Source of the DNA: Pseudokineococcus marinus
Lineage (GTDB): Bacteria > Actinomycetota > Actinomycetes > Actinomycetales > Quadrisphaeraceae
NCBI RefSeq assembly: GCF_037482405.1
Contig: NZ_JBBHZZ010000003.1
Location: forward strand, 62,001-126,000
Direction of reading: 5' to 3'
DNA: 64,000 nt
The position numbers were made by a program, and so were the translations under genes. Positions 31,597-39,658 of this stretch are shown piece by piece (within the stretch, counting starts at the first letter, position 1; the number at the start of each line of letters is the position of its first letter). The notes under the pieces were generated by a model, which ran no database searches, had not been told where the DNA came from, and saw nothing but the letters and a program-made list of their open reading frames with translations.

Positions 31597-32913
31597 ATGG
31601 TCGATCGCGGCACCCACTCCCCCCCGTCCCGGCGGCTGCGCGCGGGGGTGCGCGCCCTGCCCGGCGTGCCCCGTCCGCGGCGCCGCGTCGCCCTCTACGG
31701 CCACGACACGCAGGGTCTCGGGCACCTGCGCCGCAACCTCGCCCTCGCCGAGGTCCTCGCCGGTGACGGGCGCGGCGGCGCGGGCGCCGACGTGCTCGTC
31801 CTCACCGGGGCCCCCGAGGCCGGCCTCTTCCCCCGGCCCCCGGGGGTCGACGTCGTCGTGCTGCCGGGCGTCCGCAAGGACGCCGACGGCGGGTACGCCC
31901 CCCGGGCGCTGCGCTCGGACCTGGCCGACGTCGTCGGGATCCGCAGCGCGCTCCTCACGACCGCGCTGACCTCCTTCGCGCCCGACCTCCTCGTCGTCGA
32001 CAAGGCGCCGTGGGGGTTCCGGGGCGAGCTCGCCGGCGTCCTGCCCGTCCTCCGCGGCCGCGGCACCCGCGCCGTCCTCGGCCTCCGCGACGTCCTCGAC
32101 GACCCGGCGTCCGCGGCCGCCCAGTGGGCCGTCGACGGCGGTGACGAGGCCGTGCGCCGCTGCTACGACGAGGTGTGGGTCTACGGCGACGCCGCCGTCC
32201 ACGACCTGCCGGCGGCCGCCGGTATGGCCCCCGACGTCGCCGCCCGCTGCGTCCACGTCGGCTACCTCGCCCAGGGCCGCGTGCCCGGCGCCGACGCCGG
32301 GGCCCGCCCGCCGGTCCCGACCGCGCGCTGGGTCCTCGGCGTCGTCGGGGGCGGCCAGGACGGCGCGCCGCTCGCCCGCGCCCTCGCCGGCGCGCCCGCA
32401 CCGGCGGGGACGACCCTCGTCCTCGTCGCCGGGCCCCAGCTGCCGGAGGACGACCTGCGCGCGCTGCGCCGCCTCGCCGCGGCGCGCGACGACCTCCACG
32501 TCGTCCGCTTCAGCCGCCACAGCGCGGCCTGGGCCGCCGGCGCCGCGGCCGTCGTCGCGATGGGGGGCGCCAACACGGTCGCCGAGCTCCTGGCCACGGA
32601 CGTCCCGGCGCTCGTCGTGCCGCGCACCCGACCCCGCCGGGAGCAGGAGGTGCGCGCCCGCGCCCTCGAGAGCCGCGGGGCCCTCGACGTCCTGCTGCCC
32701 GAGGAGGTGACACCGGGGCGGCTCGGCGCCTGGCTCGCCGGTGCCGTCGAGCGCCGCGCGGACCGCTCCGGGCTGGCCCTCGACGGCCTGCGCGCCGTCG
32801 CCGAGCGCGCCTCCCGCCACCTGCACCCGGCCGGCCCGTGGGCCACCGCCACCGCCACCGCCACCGCCTCCGCCTCCGACGACCCCTGGGAGACCCGCCG
32901 TGCTGCTGTCTGA
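31597..32913 (+). CDS. COG4671-like predicted glycosyltransferase
   Basis: 438 residues with MurG/GT28-like GT-B architecture. The N-terminal VALYGHDTQGLGHLRRNLALAEVL is the hallmark of COG4671 predicted glycosyltransferases; the C-terminal donor domain has VAMGGANTVAELLATDVPALVVPR. Donor and acceptor unknown. Ends in a Thr/Ala/Ser-rich tail. First gene of a six-gene operon, overlapping the next start by 14 bases. The 30-base palindrome lies just upstream. Start ATG 31597 lacks a good Shine-Dalgarno sequence. Confidence 0.8.
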   Translation: MVDRGTHSPPSRRLRAGVRALPGVPRPRRRVALYGHDTQGLGHLRRNLALAEVLAGDGRGGAGADVLVLTGAPEAGLFPRPPGVDVVVLPGVRKDADGGYAPRALRSDLADVVGIRSALLTTALTSFAPDLLVVDKAPWGFRGELAGVLPVLRGRGTRAVLGLRDVLDDPASAAAQWAVDGGDEAVRRCYDEVWVYGDAAVHDLPAAAGMAPDVAARCVHVGYLAQGRVPGADAGARPPVPTARWVLGVVGGGQDGAPLARALAGAPAPAGTTLVLVAGPQLPEDDLRALRRLAAARDDLHVVRFSRHSAAWAAGAAAVVAMGGANTVAELLATDVPALVVPRTRPRREQEVRARALESRGALDVLLPEEVTPGRLGAWLAGAVERRADRSGLALDGLRAVAERASRHLHPAGPWATATATATASASDDPWETRRAAV

Positions 32914-34347
32914 CCCCCTCGCCCCGAGCGTCCCGCCCCTCGTGCAGCCGCCCCTCCCCGTGGTCGCGGGGGCGCGCGGCCCCGGGGGAGCGGTCGTCGG
33001 CTACGTGGTCAAGAGCTACCCGCGCTTCTCGGAGACCTTCGTCGTCCGCGAGCTCGTCGCCCGGGAGGAGGCGGGGGAGCGATGCGTCGTCGCCAGCCTC
33101 CGGCCGCCGCGGGACCCCCGCTTCCACGCGCTGCTCGCCCGCGTCCAGGCGCCCGTGACCTACGTGCCGGACGACGTCCGGGGCGGGCTCGTCCGGGTGT
33201 GGGAGGGGCTGGCCGCGCTGCGGACGGCGGGCGTCGTCCCGTCCCGCGCAGCGCTCGACGCGCTGCTCGACGAGGAGCCCGCGGTGGCGGCCCAGGCCGT
33301 CGGCGTCGCCCGCTGGGCCGCGGAGAGCGGCGTCACGCACCTGCACGCGCACTTCGCCTCGCTCCCCGGCCGGACCACCCGCCTCGCGGCGCTGCTCACC
33401 GGCCTGCCGTGGACGGTGACCGCCCACGCGAAGGACGTCTTCCACGACGACGTCGACCCGCGCCGCCTCGCGGCCGTCATGGCGGACGCCGACGGCGTCG
33501 TCGCCGTCAGCGACATGACGACCGCGTGGTTGGCGCAGCGGCACCCGGCGGCCCGGCTGCACCGGGTCCACAACGGCCTGGACCTCGCCGAGCTCGTGCG
33601 GAGCAGCCCCGCCCGCCGGCCGGCCGTCGTCGCCGCCGTCGGCCGGCTCGTGCCGAAGAAGGGCTTCGACGTCCTCCTCGACGCCGTCGCGCTGCTGCGG
33701 GGGCGGGGCGTCGACGTCCGGCTGCGCCTGGCGGGGGCGGGCGACGGCGCCGCCGACCTCGCCCGCCAGGTCGAGCGGCTCGGCCTGCGGTCGGTCGTCG
33801 AGCTGCTCGGCCCGCTGCCGCAGCACGACGTCGTCGCCCTCCTGCGCGGGGCTGCCGTCTTCGCGGCTCCCTGCGTCGTCGCTGACGACGGCGACCGGGA
33901 CGGCCTGCCCACCGTCGTCCTCGAGTCCCTCGCCACCGGGACGCCCGTCGTCTCGACGCCGGTCACCGGCATCCCCGAGGCCGTGGTCGACGGCGTCACG
34001 GGGCTCCTCGTGCCGGAGCGGGACGCCACCGCCCTCGCCGACGCGCTGCAGCGGCTGCTCGCGGACGGCGAGGAGCGCGAGCGCCTCTCGCGGGCCGGGC
34101 GGGGGCACGTCGAGCAGCGCTTCGACGTGCGCGGCCAGGCCGCGGNNNNNNNNNNNNNNNNNNNNNNNNNNNNNNNNNNNNNNNNNNNNNNNNNNNNNNN
34201 NNNNNNNNNNNNNNNNNNNNNNNNNNNNNNNNNNNNNNNNNNNNNNNNNNNNNNNNNNNNNNNNNNNGGGCCGTCACCGCCGGCGTCGCCGCGGCCCGCG
34301 CCGCCGCCCCGACCTCCACCGACCCGACCTCCGGGGTGACGCCGTGA
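32900..34347 (+). CDS. GT4 glycosyltransferase, interrupted by an assembly gap
   Basis: GT4-family glycosyltransferase. GYVVKSYPRFSETFVVRELVARE starts the acceptor domain, THLHAHFAS and TAHAKDVF are typical, and GRLVPKKGFDVLLDAVALL plus DGLPTVVLESLATGTPVVST form the donor site. Start GTG 32900 follows GGGAG. The coding sequence is cut by Ns at 34146-34267 after RFDVRGQAA. After the gap, the natural-looking frame (AVTAGVAAARAAAPTSTDP) ends with TGA at 34345-34347, overlapping the next GTG as all other junctions in this operon do, but it is out of phase with the frame before the gap. The N count is therefore not exact. Confidence 0.85.
34146..34267. other. assembly gap inside the GT4 gene
   Basis: 122 Ns. 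To keep the gene in frame the true gap length must be a multiple of 3, so 122 is wrong by at least one base. Sequence before and after is Ala/Gly-rich C-terminal coding sequence. Confidence 0.8.
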
Positions 34348-35561
34348 GCGCCGCGCCCCGGCCCGCCGTCCACGTCGTCCTCGACCCGGGCGTGCCCGCG
34401 TACGGGCGCAAGGGCTGCTCGGTCCACGTGCAGGGGGTGCTGCGGCGCCTGGTCGCCCGCTCCGGCGGCCTCCCCGTGCACCTCGTCGCCGCCCGGCTCG
34501 GCGGGGAGGCCCCCGACGGTCTCGGGGGCGTCCTCGTCCACGAGCTGGGCCGGCCCCGCGCCGACGGTCCCGCGGCCGCCGAGCGGGCGCTCACGGCGCT
34601 CGACGAGAGGGCGGCGCTCCTCGTCGAGGACCTCGTGGTCGGGCTGGAGCGCCTCGGGGCCGGGGCGCCGGTCGTCTACCAGCGCTACGGGCTCTGGAGC
34701 GCCGTCACCCTGGAGCGGGCGCGCGCCGCCGGCGCCACGACCGTCCTGGAGGTCAACGCCCCCCTCGTCGACGAGCAGGCCCGTCACCGGGTCCTCCTCG
34801 ACGAGGAGGGTGCCGTCGCCCTCAGCTGCCGCGCGATGCGGGCGGCTCACGCCGCCGTCGCGGTGAGCGGCGCGGTCGCCACGTGGGCGCGCGAGCTCTC
34901 GGGGGCCCCCGTGACGGTGGTGCCCAACGGCGTCGACGCAGAGCGGTTCGGCCCGGCCACGGGCAGCGGCGCCGGCCCCGGGGCGCCGCTCCTCGTGGGC
35001 TTCGTCGGCACCTTCCGGCCGTGGCACGGGCTGGAGCTGCTCGTCGACGCCGCGGCCTCGCTCGTCGGGACGCCCGACGCGGTCCGGCTCCTCCTCGTCG
35101 GCGACGGCCCCACCCGCGGGCAGGTGCTGGCCCGGGCCGCCGCGGCGGGCGTCGACGTCGTCGCGCCGGGCGCCGTCGCCCCGGCGGAGGTGCCGGCGCT
35201 GCTCGCGGGGTGCGACGTCGCCGCGGCGCCCTACCCGGCGGGCGAGGCGTACTTCTCGCCGCTCAAGCTCGTCGAGTACCTCGCGGCCGGCCTGCCCGTC
35301 GTCGCGTCGGCGGTGGCGGACGTCCCGCGGCTGCTGCACGACGGGCGGGAGGTCCTGCTCGTGCCGCCGGGGGACGCGGCCGCGCTGGCGGGCGCCCTCC
35401 GGCGGCTCGTGCGGGACCCGGCGCTGCGCGGGCGGCTGGCGGCCGCGGGCCGGGACGCCGCGACGACCCGGTTCTCCTGGGACGACGTCGTGGCGCGCAC
35501 CCTCGCCGCGGCGGACGCCGCCCGGGCCGCCGACGGCGCCCTCGTGGGGGGCCGCGCGTGA
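34344..35561 (+). CDS. GT4 glycosyltransferase
   Basis: 405 residues, second GT4 enzyme of the operon and only distantly related to the one before. ILE-type acceptor domain begins VHVVLDPGVPAYGRKGCSVHVQGVL; the donor domain has GFVGTFRPWHGLELLVDAAA (about residue 217), and EAYFSPLKLVEYLAAGLPVVAS replaces the usual ExFGxxxxE with a SPLKxxEY variant common in such transferases. GTG 34344 overlaps the previous stop (GTGA) and its own stop overlaps the ABC gene. Substrate unknown. Confidence 0.85.
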   Translation: MSAAPRPAVHVVLDPGVPAYGRKGCSVHVQGVLRRLVARSGGLPVHLVAARLGGEAPDGLGGVLVHELGRPRADGPAAAERALTALDERAALLVEDLVVGLERLGAGAPVVYQRYGLWSAVTLERARAAGATTVLEVNAPLVDEQARHRVLLDEEGAVALSCRAMRAAHAAVAVSGAVATWARELSGAPVTVVPNGVDAERFGPATGSGAGPGAPLLVGFVGTFRPWHGLELLVDAAASLVGTPDAVRLLLVGDGPTRGQVLARAAAAGVDVVAPGAVAPAEVPALLAGCDVAAAPYPAGEAYFSPLKLVEYLAAGLPVVASAVADVPRLLHDGREVLLVPPGDAAALAGALRRLVRDPALRGRLAAAGRDAATTRFSWDDVVARTLAAADAARAADGALVGGRA

Positions 35562-37375
35562 GCCGCCGCGACCGGGGCGCCGCGCCCGCCGGCGGACCGT
35601 TGCGCCGTCCGCCCGCGGGCGCCCTGCGCCGCACCCTGCGCGTCCTCCGCCCGCACACCGGCGGGTCGCGCCTGCTCGCCGGCGGCGGGCTGCTCGCCGT
35701 CCTCGTCGAGGTGGCCGCCCGGCTGCTGGAGCCCTGGCCCGTCAGCTGGGTCGTGGACGGCGTCGTCCCGGCGGTCACCGGCCAGGGCGTCCCGCCCGGC
35801 ACGACGTCGCTGCTCCTCGGCGCGGGCGTGGCGGTGCTCGTCGTCGCCGGGGTGCGCGCCGGCGCCGCCTACGCCTCGACCGTCGCCTTCGCCCTCGTCG
35901 GCGCCCGGGTGACGACGCGGCTGCGCGCGCACCTGCACGAGCGGCTGCTCGGCGCGCCCCTGGCCTTCCACGAGACCGCCCGCAGCGGCGACCTCGTGCA
36001 GCGCGTCGTCGGCGACGTCGGCCGCGTCCAGGAGGTCGCGGTGACCGCCGGCCTGCCCCTCTTCGCCAACGTCCTCACGGTCGTCGGCATGGTCGTCGTG
36101 GTCCTCGTCCTCGACCCGCTGCTGGCGCTCGTCGTCGTGGCCGTCCTGCCGCTGCTCCTGCTGTCCGGCCGCACGTCGGCGAAGCGCATCACCGGCGCCT
36201 CGCGCAGCCAGCGCACGCAGGAGGGCGCCATGGCGGGCGACGCGGGCGAGGCCTTCGCCGCCGTCCGCACCGTCCAGGCCTACGGCCTCGTGGACCACCT
36301 CTCCGCGCGCCTGCGGGGGAACGACGCCAAGGGGCTCGCCGACGGCGTCCGGACCAAGCGGCTGACCGCCGGGCTCGAGCGGCGGACGGACGTCGTCGTC
36401 GGCGCGGCGACCGCCGTCGTGCTCGTCATGGGCGGGTGGCGCGTGCTCCAGGGCGCCATCAGCCCCGGCGAGCTCGTCGTCTTCCTCACCTACCTCAAGA
36501 CGGCGTTCAAGCCGCTGCGCGACCTCGCCAAGCACACCGGCCGGATCGCCAGGGCCGCGGCGTCGGGGGAGCGGATCGCCGACGCGCTCGACGAGGCCGT
36601 CCCCGAGCGCGACCGCTCGTGGGCCCGCCCGCTGCGCCGCACGCCCGGCCGCTCGCTCGCGGTCGACGTCGAGGGGCTCGTCGTCGGGCACCCCGGCCGC
36701 GCCCCGGTGCTGCGCGGCGCCGACCTGCGCGTCCGGGCGGGGGAGACCGTGGCCCTCGTCGGGGCCAGCGGGGCGGGGAAGTCGACGCTCCTCCAGGTGC
36801 TCCTGCGCTTCGTCGACCCGCTCGAGGGGACGGTGCGGGTGGACGGCCACGACCTCGTCGACGTGACCCGCCACAGCGTGCGGGCGGCCACGGCCGTGGT
36901 GCTGCAGGACTCGGTGCTCCTCCAGGGGACGCTGGCGGACAACGTCCGGCTCGGGCGGCTCGACGCGACCGACGCCGAGGTGGAGGACGCCCTGCGCCGC
37001 GCCGGCCTCGGGTCGCTGCTCGACGTGCTGCCCGACGGCGCGGCGACCGCCGTCGCCGAGCGCGGCGCCACGCTGTCCGGCGGGCAGCGCCAGCGGGTCG
37101 CCGTCGCGCGCGCCCTCCTGCGCGACCCGGCGCTCGTCCTCCTCGACGAGCCGACCACCGGGCTCGACGCGCGGAGCGCCGCGGAGGTGCTGGACGCGCT
37201 GCTCGAGCTGTCACGCGGGCGCACCACGCTGCTCGTCACCCACGACCCGGCCCTGCTCCACCGCGTCGACCGGGTGGTCGCGCTGGAGGACGGCCGGCTC
37301 GTCGAGCGGCCGCGCCCGGCGGCGCCCGTCGCTCGCCCCGGCGCACCGGTCGCGCGGCAGGCGGTGGGCCGGTGA
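35558..37375 (+). CDS. ABC exporter, fused permease-ATPase
   Basis: 605 residues of the MsbA/LmrA-type half transporter. Six membrane helices at about 35-340 (WPVSWVVDGVVPAVTG between the first two), then the ATPase: Walker A GASGAGKST, Q-loop VVLQDSVLLQGTLADNVRLG, signature LSGGQRQRVAVARALL, Walker B LVLLDEPTTGLD, H-loop LLVTHDP. Works as a dimer in the inner membrane. Being coupled to glycosyltransferases on one side and kinase-fold proteins on the other, it most likely exports a glycolipid, glycan or other glycosylated product. Confidence 0.9.
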   Translation: MSRRDRGAAPAGGPLRRPPAGALRRTLRVLRPHTGGSRLLAGGGLLAVLVEVAARLLEPWPVSWVVDGVVPAVTGQGVPPGTTSLLLGAGVAVLVVAGVRAGAAYASTVAFALVGARVTTRLRAHLHERLLGAPLAFHETARSGDLVQRVVGDVGRVQEVAVTAGLPLFANVLTVVGMVVVVLVLDPLLALVVVAVLPLLLLSGRTSAKRITGASRSQRTQEGAMAGDAGEAFAAVRTVQAYGLVDHLSARLRGNDAKGLADGVRTKRLTAGLERRTDVVVGAATAVVLVMGGWRVLQGAISPGELVVFLTYLKTAFKPLRDLAKHTGRIARAAASGERIADALDEAVPERDRSWARPLRRTPGRSLAVDVEGLVVGHPGRAPVLRGADLRVRAGETVALVGASGAGKSTLLQVLLRFVDPLEGTVRVDGHDLVDVTRHSVRAATAVVLQDSVLLQGTLADNVRLGRLDATDAEVEDALRRAGLGSLLDVLPDGAATAVAERGATLSGGQRQRVAVARALLRDPALVLLDEPTTGLDARSAAEVLDALLELSRGRTTLLVTHDPALLHRVDRVVALEDGRLVERPRPAAPVARPGAPVARQAVGR

Positions 37376-38550
37376 TCGCCCCCGCCGACGTCGGCCACGG
37401 AGCGCCGCCCCCGCCCCCCGGCGCCACCCCCCGGGAGACCGCCCGTGCGGACTCGGCCGTGGTCGCCCGGCACCCGGACCTGCCCGGACTGGCCGTCGTC
37501 CTCGACGACGCCCGCCTCCGCGCGGCGCTGGCCGACCTCGTCGCGCCCGACCTCGCGGCGACGGCGGTCGTCGAGCGGCTGCGCCTCAAGCCCGGGGCGT
37601 CCGTCCGCGCGGTCGTCCGGCTCGTCGACACCGACGGCAGCAGGCCCCGCGTCCTCGTGACGGCGCGGGCCGGTCGGGACTGGGACGTCAAGGCCCGCAA
37701 GGAGGTCGAGGCGGCCCGCCGCGCCGGGCTCCCGTCGCACGTCGTGACCGAGACGCGGCTGCTCCTCGCCCCGGCCGCCTCGGACCGCGCCCTGCGCGGC
37801 CTGGCCCGCCTCCGCCCGGAGTCGGGGGCGCCCGTCCGTCGGCCCCGCGGCGCCCCTCGCGGCGGCGCCGTCGTGGCGACGACGCTGTCGCACAACCCCG
37901 CTCGTCGGTGGGTCGGCCGGCTGGACCCGGCGCCCGGCGCCGGCGGGGAGCCGCTGCTCGTCCGTCACCACGCCGGTGGCCACGTCGAGGTGCTGGCGTG
38001 GGTGCCGGGACGACCGTGGACCCCGGCGGACGGCACCGACGCCGTCCGCGCCCGTCTGGCGGAGGAGGCGGCCGGCCGGCACGACGGGGCGCGGGGGGCG
38101 GCCGGGGAGGCGCGGCGGCGGCTGGAGCGCGGGGTCACGGCCGCGGCCGGGGGGCTCGGCTCCCTCGACGACGACTGGGGCGCCCGCGCGGCGCGCCTCC
38201 TCCCGGAGCTGCGACGCCTGCTCGCGCGCGAGCCGCTGGTGCCCGCGCACGGCGACCTGTCCCCGGACCAGGTGGTCGTCGGGCCCGACGGGGGCGTGCA
38301 CGTCCTGGACTGGGACCGCGCGGGACTCCTCCCGCGGAGCTGGGACGTCGCGAGCTGGGACGCCGCGCAGCGGGCCGCCGCCCCCGGTGCCGCGCCGCTG
38401 CCGCTGGGCGGCGGCGCCTCGGCGGCGGTCGTCGCGGCCACGCACCTCGTGCGCGCGGTGGAGCCGTTCCGGCGCCGGCACCCGGCGTGGCCGGACGGCG
38501 TCGAGGTCCTGCTCGGGGTGGCCGAGGACGCGCTGCGGGGCGCGCGGTGA
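37372..38550 (+). CDS. aminoglycoside phosphotransferase-fold protein 1
   Basis: 392 residues of the APH/choline-kinase fold. The catalytic loop is VPAHGDLSPDQVVVGPDG (Asp of HGDLSPDQ near residue 300) and the metal site VLDWDRAG. The N-terminal lobe has ERLRLKPGASVRAVVRL in place of the Gly-rich loop. Such enzymes phosphorylate hydroxyls of small molecules or sugars, but many are uncharacterised. GTG overlap on both sides places it in the surface-glycan operon. Paired with a second, divergent copy downstream. Confidence 0.8.
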   Translation: MIAPADVGHGAPPPPPGATPRETARADSAVVARHPDLPGLAVVLDDARLRAALADLVAPDLAATAVVERLRLKPGASVRAVVRLVDTDGSRPRVLVTARAGRDWDVKARKEVEAARRAGLPSHVVTETRLLLAPAASDRALRGLARLRPESGAPVRRPRGAPRGGAVVATTLSHNPARRWVGRLDPAPGAGGEPLLVRHHAGGHVEVLAWVPGRPWTPADGTDAVRARLAEEAAGRHDGARGAAGEARRRLERGVTAAAGGLGSLDDDWGARAARLLPELRRLLAREPLVPAHGDLSPDQVVVGPDGGVHVLDWDRAGLLPRSWDVASWDAAQRAAAPGAAPLPLGGGASAAVVAATHLVRAVEPFRRRHPAWPDGVEVLLGVAEDALRGAR

Positions 38551-39581
38551 GCGCGCTCGTGCAGCGCCGCGCGTGGCCCGCCGACCTCCGGGAGCCCGGG
38601 CGTGACCTCGTCCTCGAGCTGGTGGTCGACGGCCGCGTGCGGGCGGGACGCCTCGTCGCCGGGGCGCTGCACCTCCTCGACGACGACCCGGAGCTGCCCG
38701 CCCTCGCCGCCCTCGCGGTCGAGCCGGGCGCCGTCGTCGTCGGGCACCGCGCCGGTCGGCGGGCGGTGGTCCGCCGCGCCGACGGCACCTTCGCGAAGGT
38801 GGCGCGCCGCAGCGCCGCTCGCCGGGCGCTCGCCCGGCTCGCGGCCGTCGACGCCCTCCTCGCCGACGCGCCCGCGGCGGCGCCAGCCCGCCCCGAGGTC
38901 GTCGAGGCCGACCCGGGCGTGGGCGTCGTCGTCCTCGCCGCGGCGGAGGGCACGCCGCTGGACGAGGTGGTGGCGCGGGGGAGCGCGGAGGAGTGCCGTC
39001 GGGCCGGGCTCCTGCTGGGCCGGGCGCTGTCGGTGCTCGCCACGGCCGGCCCGGCGCCGACGGCCGGTGACGGGGCGTGGCCGAGCCACACCCTCGAGGA
39101 CGAGGCCGCGACGACGCGCCGGTGGACGTCCGCGGCCGCCGCCGCCGGCGTCCTCGGCCCGGGGGAGGCCGCGGCGCTCGCGGCGCGCCAGGAGCGGGCG
39201 CTCGCCGCGCTCGCGGCCCTGCCCGCCGCCGAGCGCGTGCCGGCGCACCGCGACCTCCACGAGGGCCAGGTGCTCGTCCGGTCGGACGGCGTGGCCCTGC
39301 TGGACTGGGACACGGCCGCGCTCGCGGACCCGGCCGCCGACGCGGCCAACCTCCTCGCCCACCTCGACCGGCTCGCGGCGGCCCCGCCCTGCGGCCGGAC
39401 GACGGGGCGCCGGCGGGTGGTCGCGGCGGCAGCCGGCCTGCAGGCCGGCCTCCGGGAGGGCGGGCACCCGTCGACCACCGACCCGGCGGGGGCCGCGCGC
39501 ACCGACGTCCTGCGGGAGGTCGCCTCGGTGCGGCTCGTGGCCGTGCACGCCTTCCGGCGTCGGCCGTGGGTCCCGGGGTGA
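38547..39581 (+). CDS. aminoglycoside phosphotransferase-fold protein 2
   Basis: 344 residues of the same fold as its upstream neighbour but with little identity. Catalytic loop VPAHRDLHEGQVLVRSDG and metal site LLDWDTAAL, followed by DPAADAANLLAHLDRL, resemble bacterial sugar/nucleoside kinases of the APH type. The nucleotide-binding lobe (RRAVVRRADGTFAKVARR) keeps a lysine candidate. Last gene of the six-gene operon; a hairpin follows. Two kinase-fold proteins in tandem suggest either two phosphorylation steps or one pseudoenzyme partner. Confidence 0.8.
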   Translation: MSALVQRRAWPADLREPGRDLVLELVVDGRVRAGRLVAGALHLLDDDPELPALAALAVEPGAVVVGHRAGRRAVVRRADGTFAKVARRSAARRALARLAAVDALLADAPAAAPARPEVVEADPGVGVVVLAAAEGTPLDEVVARGSAEECRRAGLLLGRALSVLATAGPAPTAGDGAWPSHTLEDEAATTRRWTSAAAAAGVLGPGEAAALAARQERALAALAALPAAERVPAHRDLHEGQVLVRSDGVALLDWDTAALADPAADAANLLAHLDRLAAAPPCGRTTGRRRVVAAAAGLQAGLREGGHPSTTDPAGAARTDVLREVASVRLVAVHAFRRRPWVPG

Positions 39582-39635
39582 CGGCGGGGCGCGCCCGACG
39601 GTCGAGGACGTCCCGCGACGGTCCCGGCGGGCGGA

Positions 39636-39655
39636 CCGCCCCTCGACAGGGGCGG
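39636..39655. terminator. 8-bp hairpin between convergent genes
   Basis: CCGCCCCT, loop CGAC, AGGGGCGG, 54 bases after the second APH-fold gene and 3 bases before the stop of the converging xylanase gene. Confidence 0.55.
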
Positions 39656-39658
39656 CGG

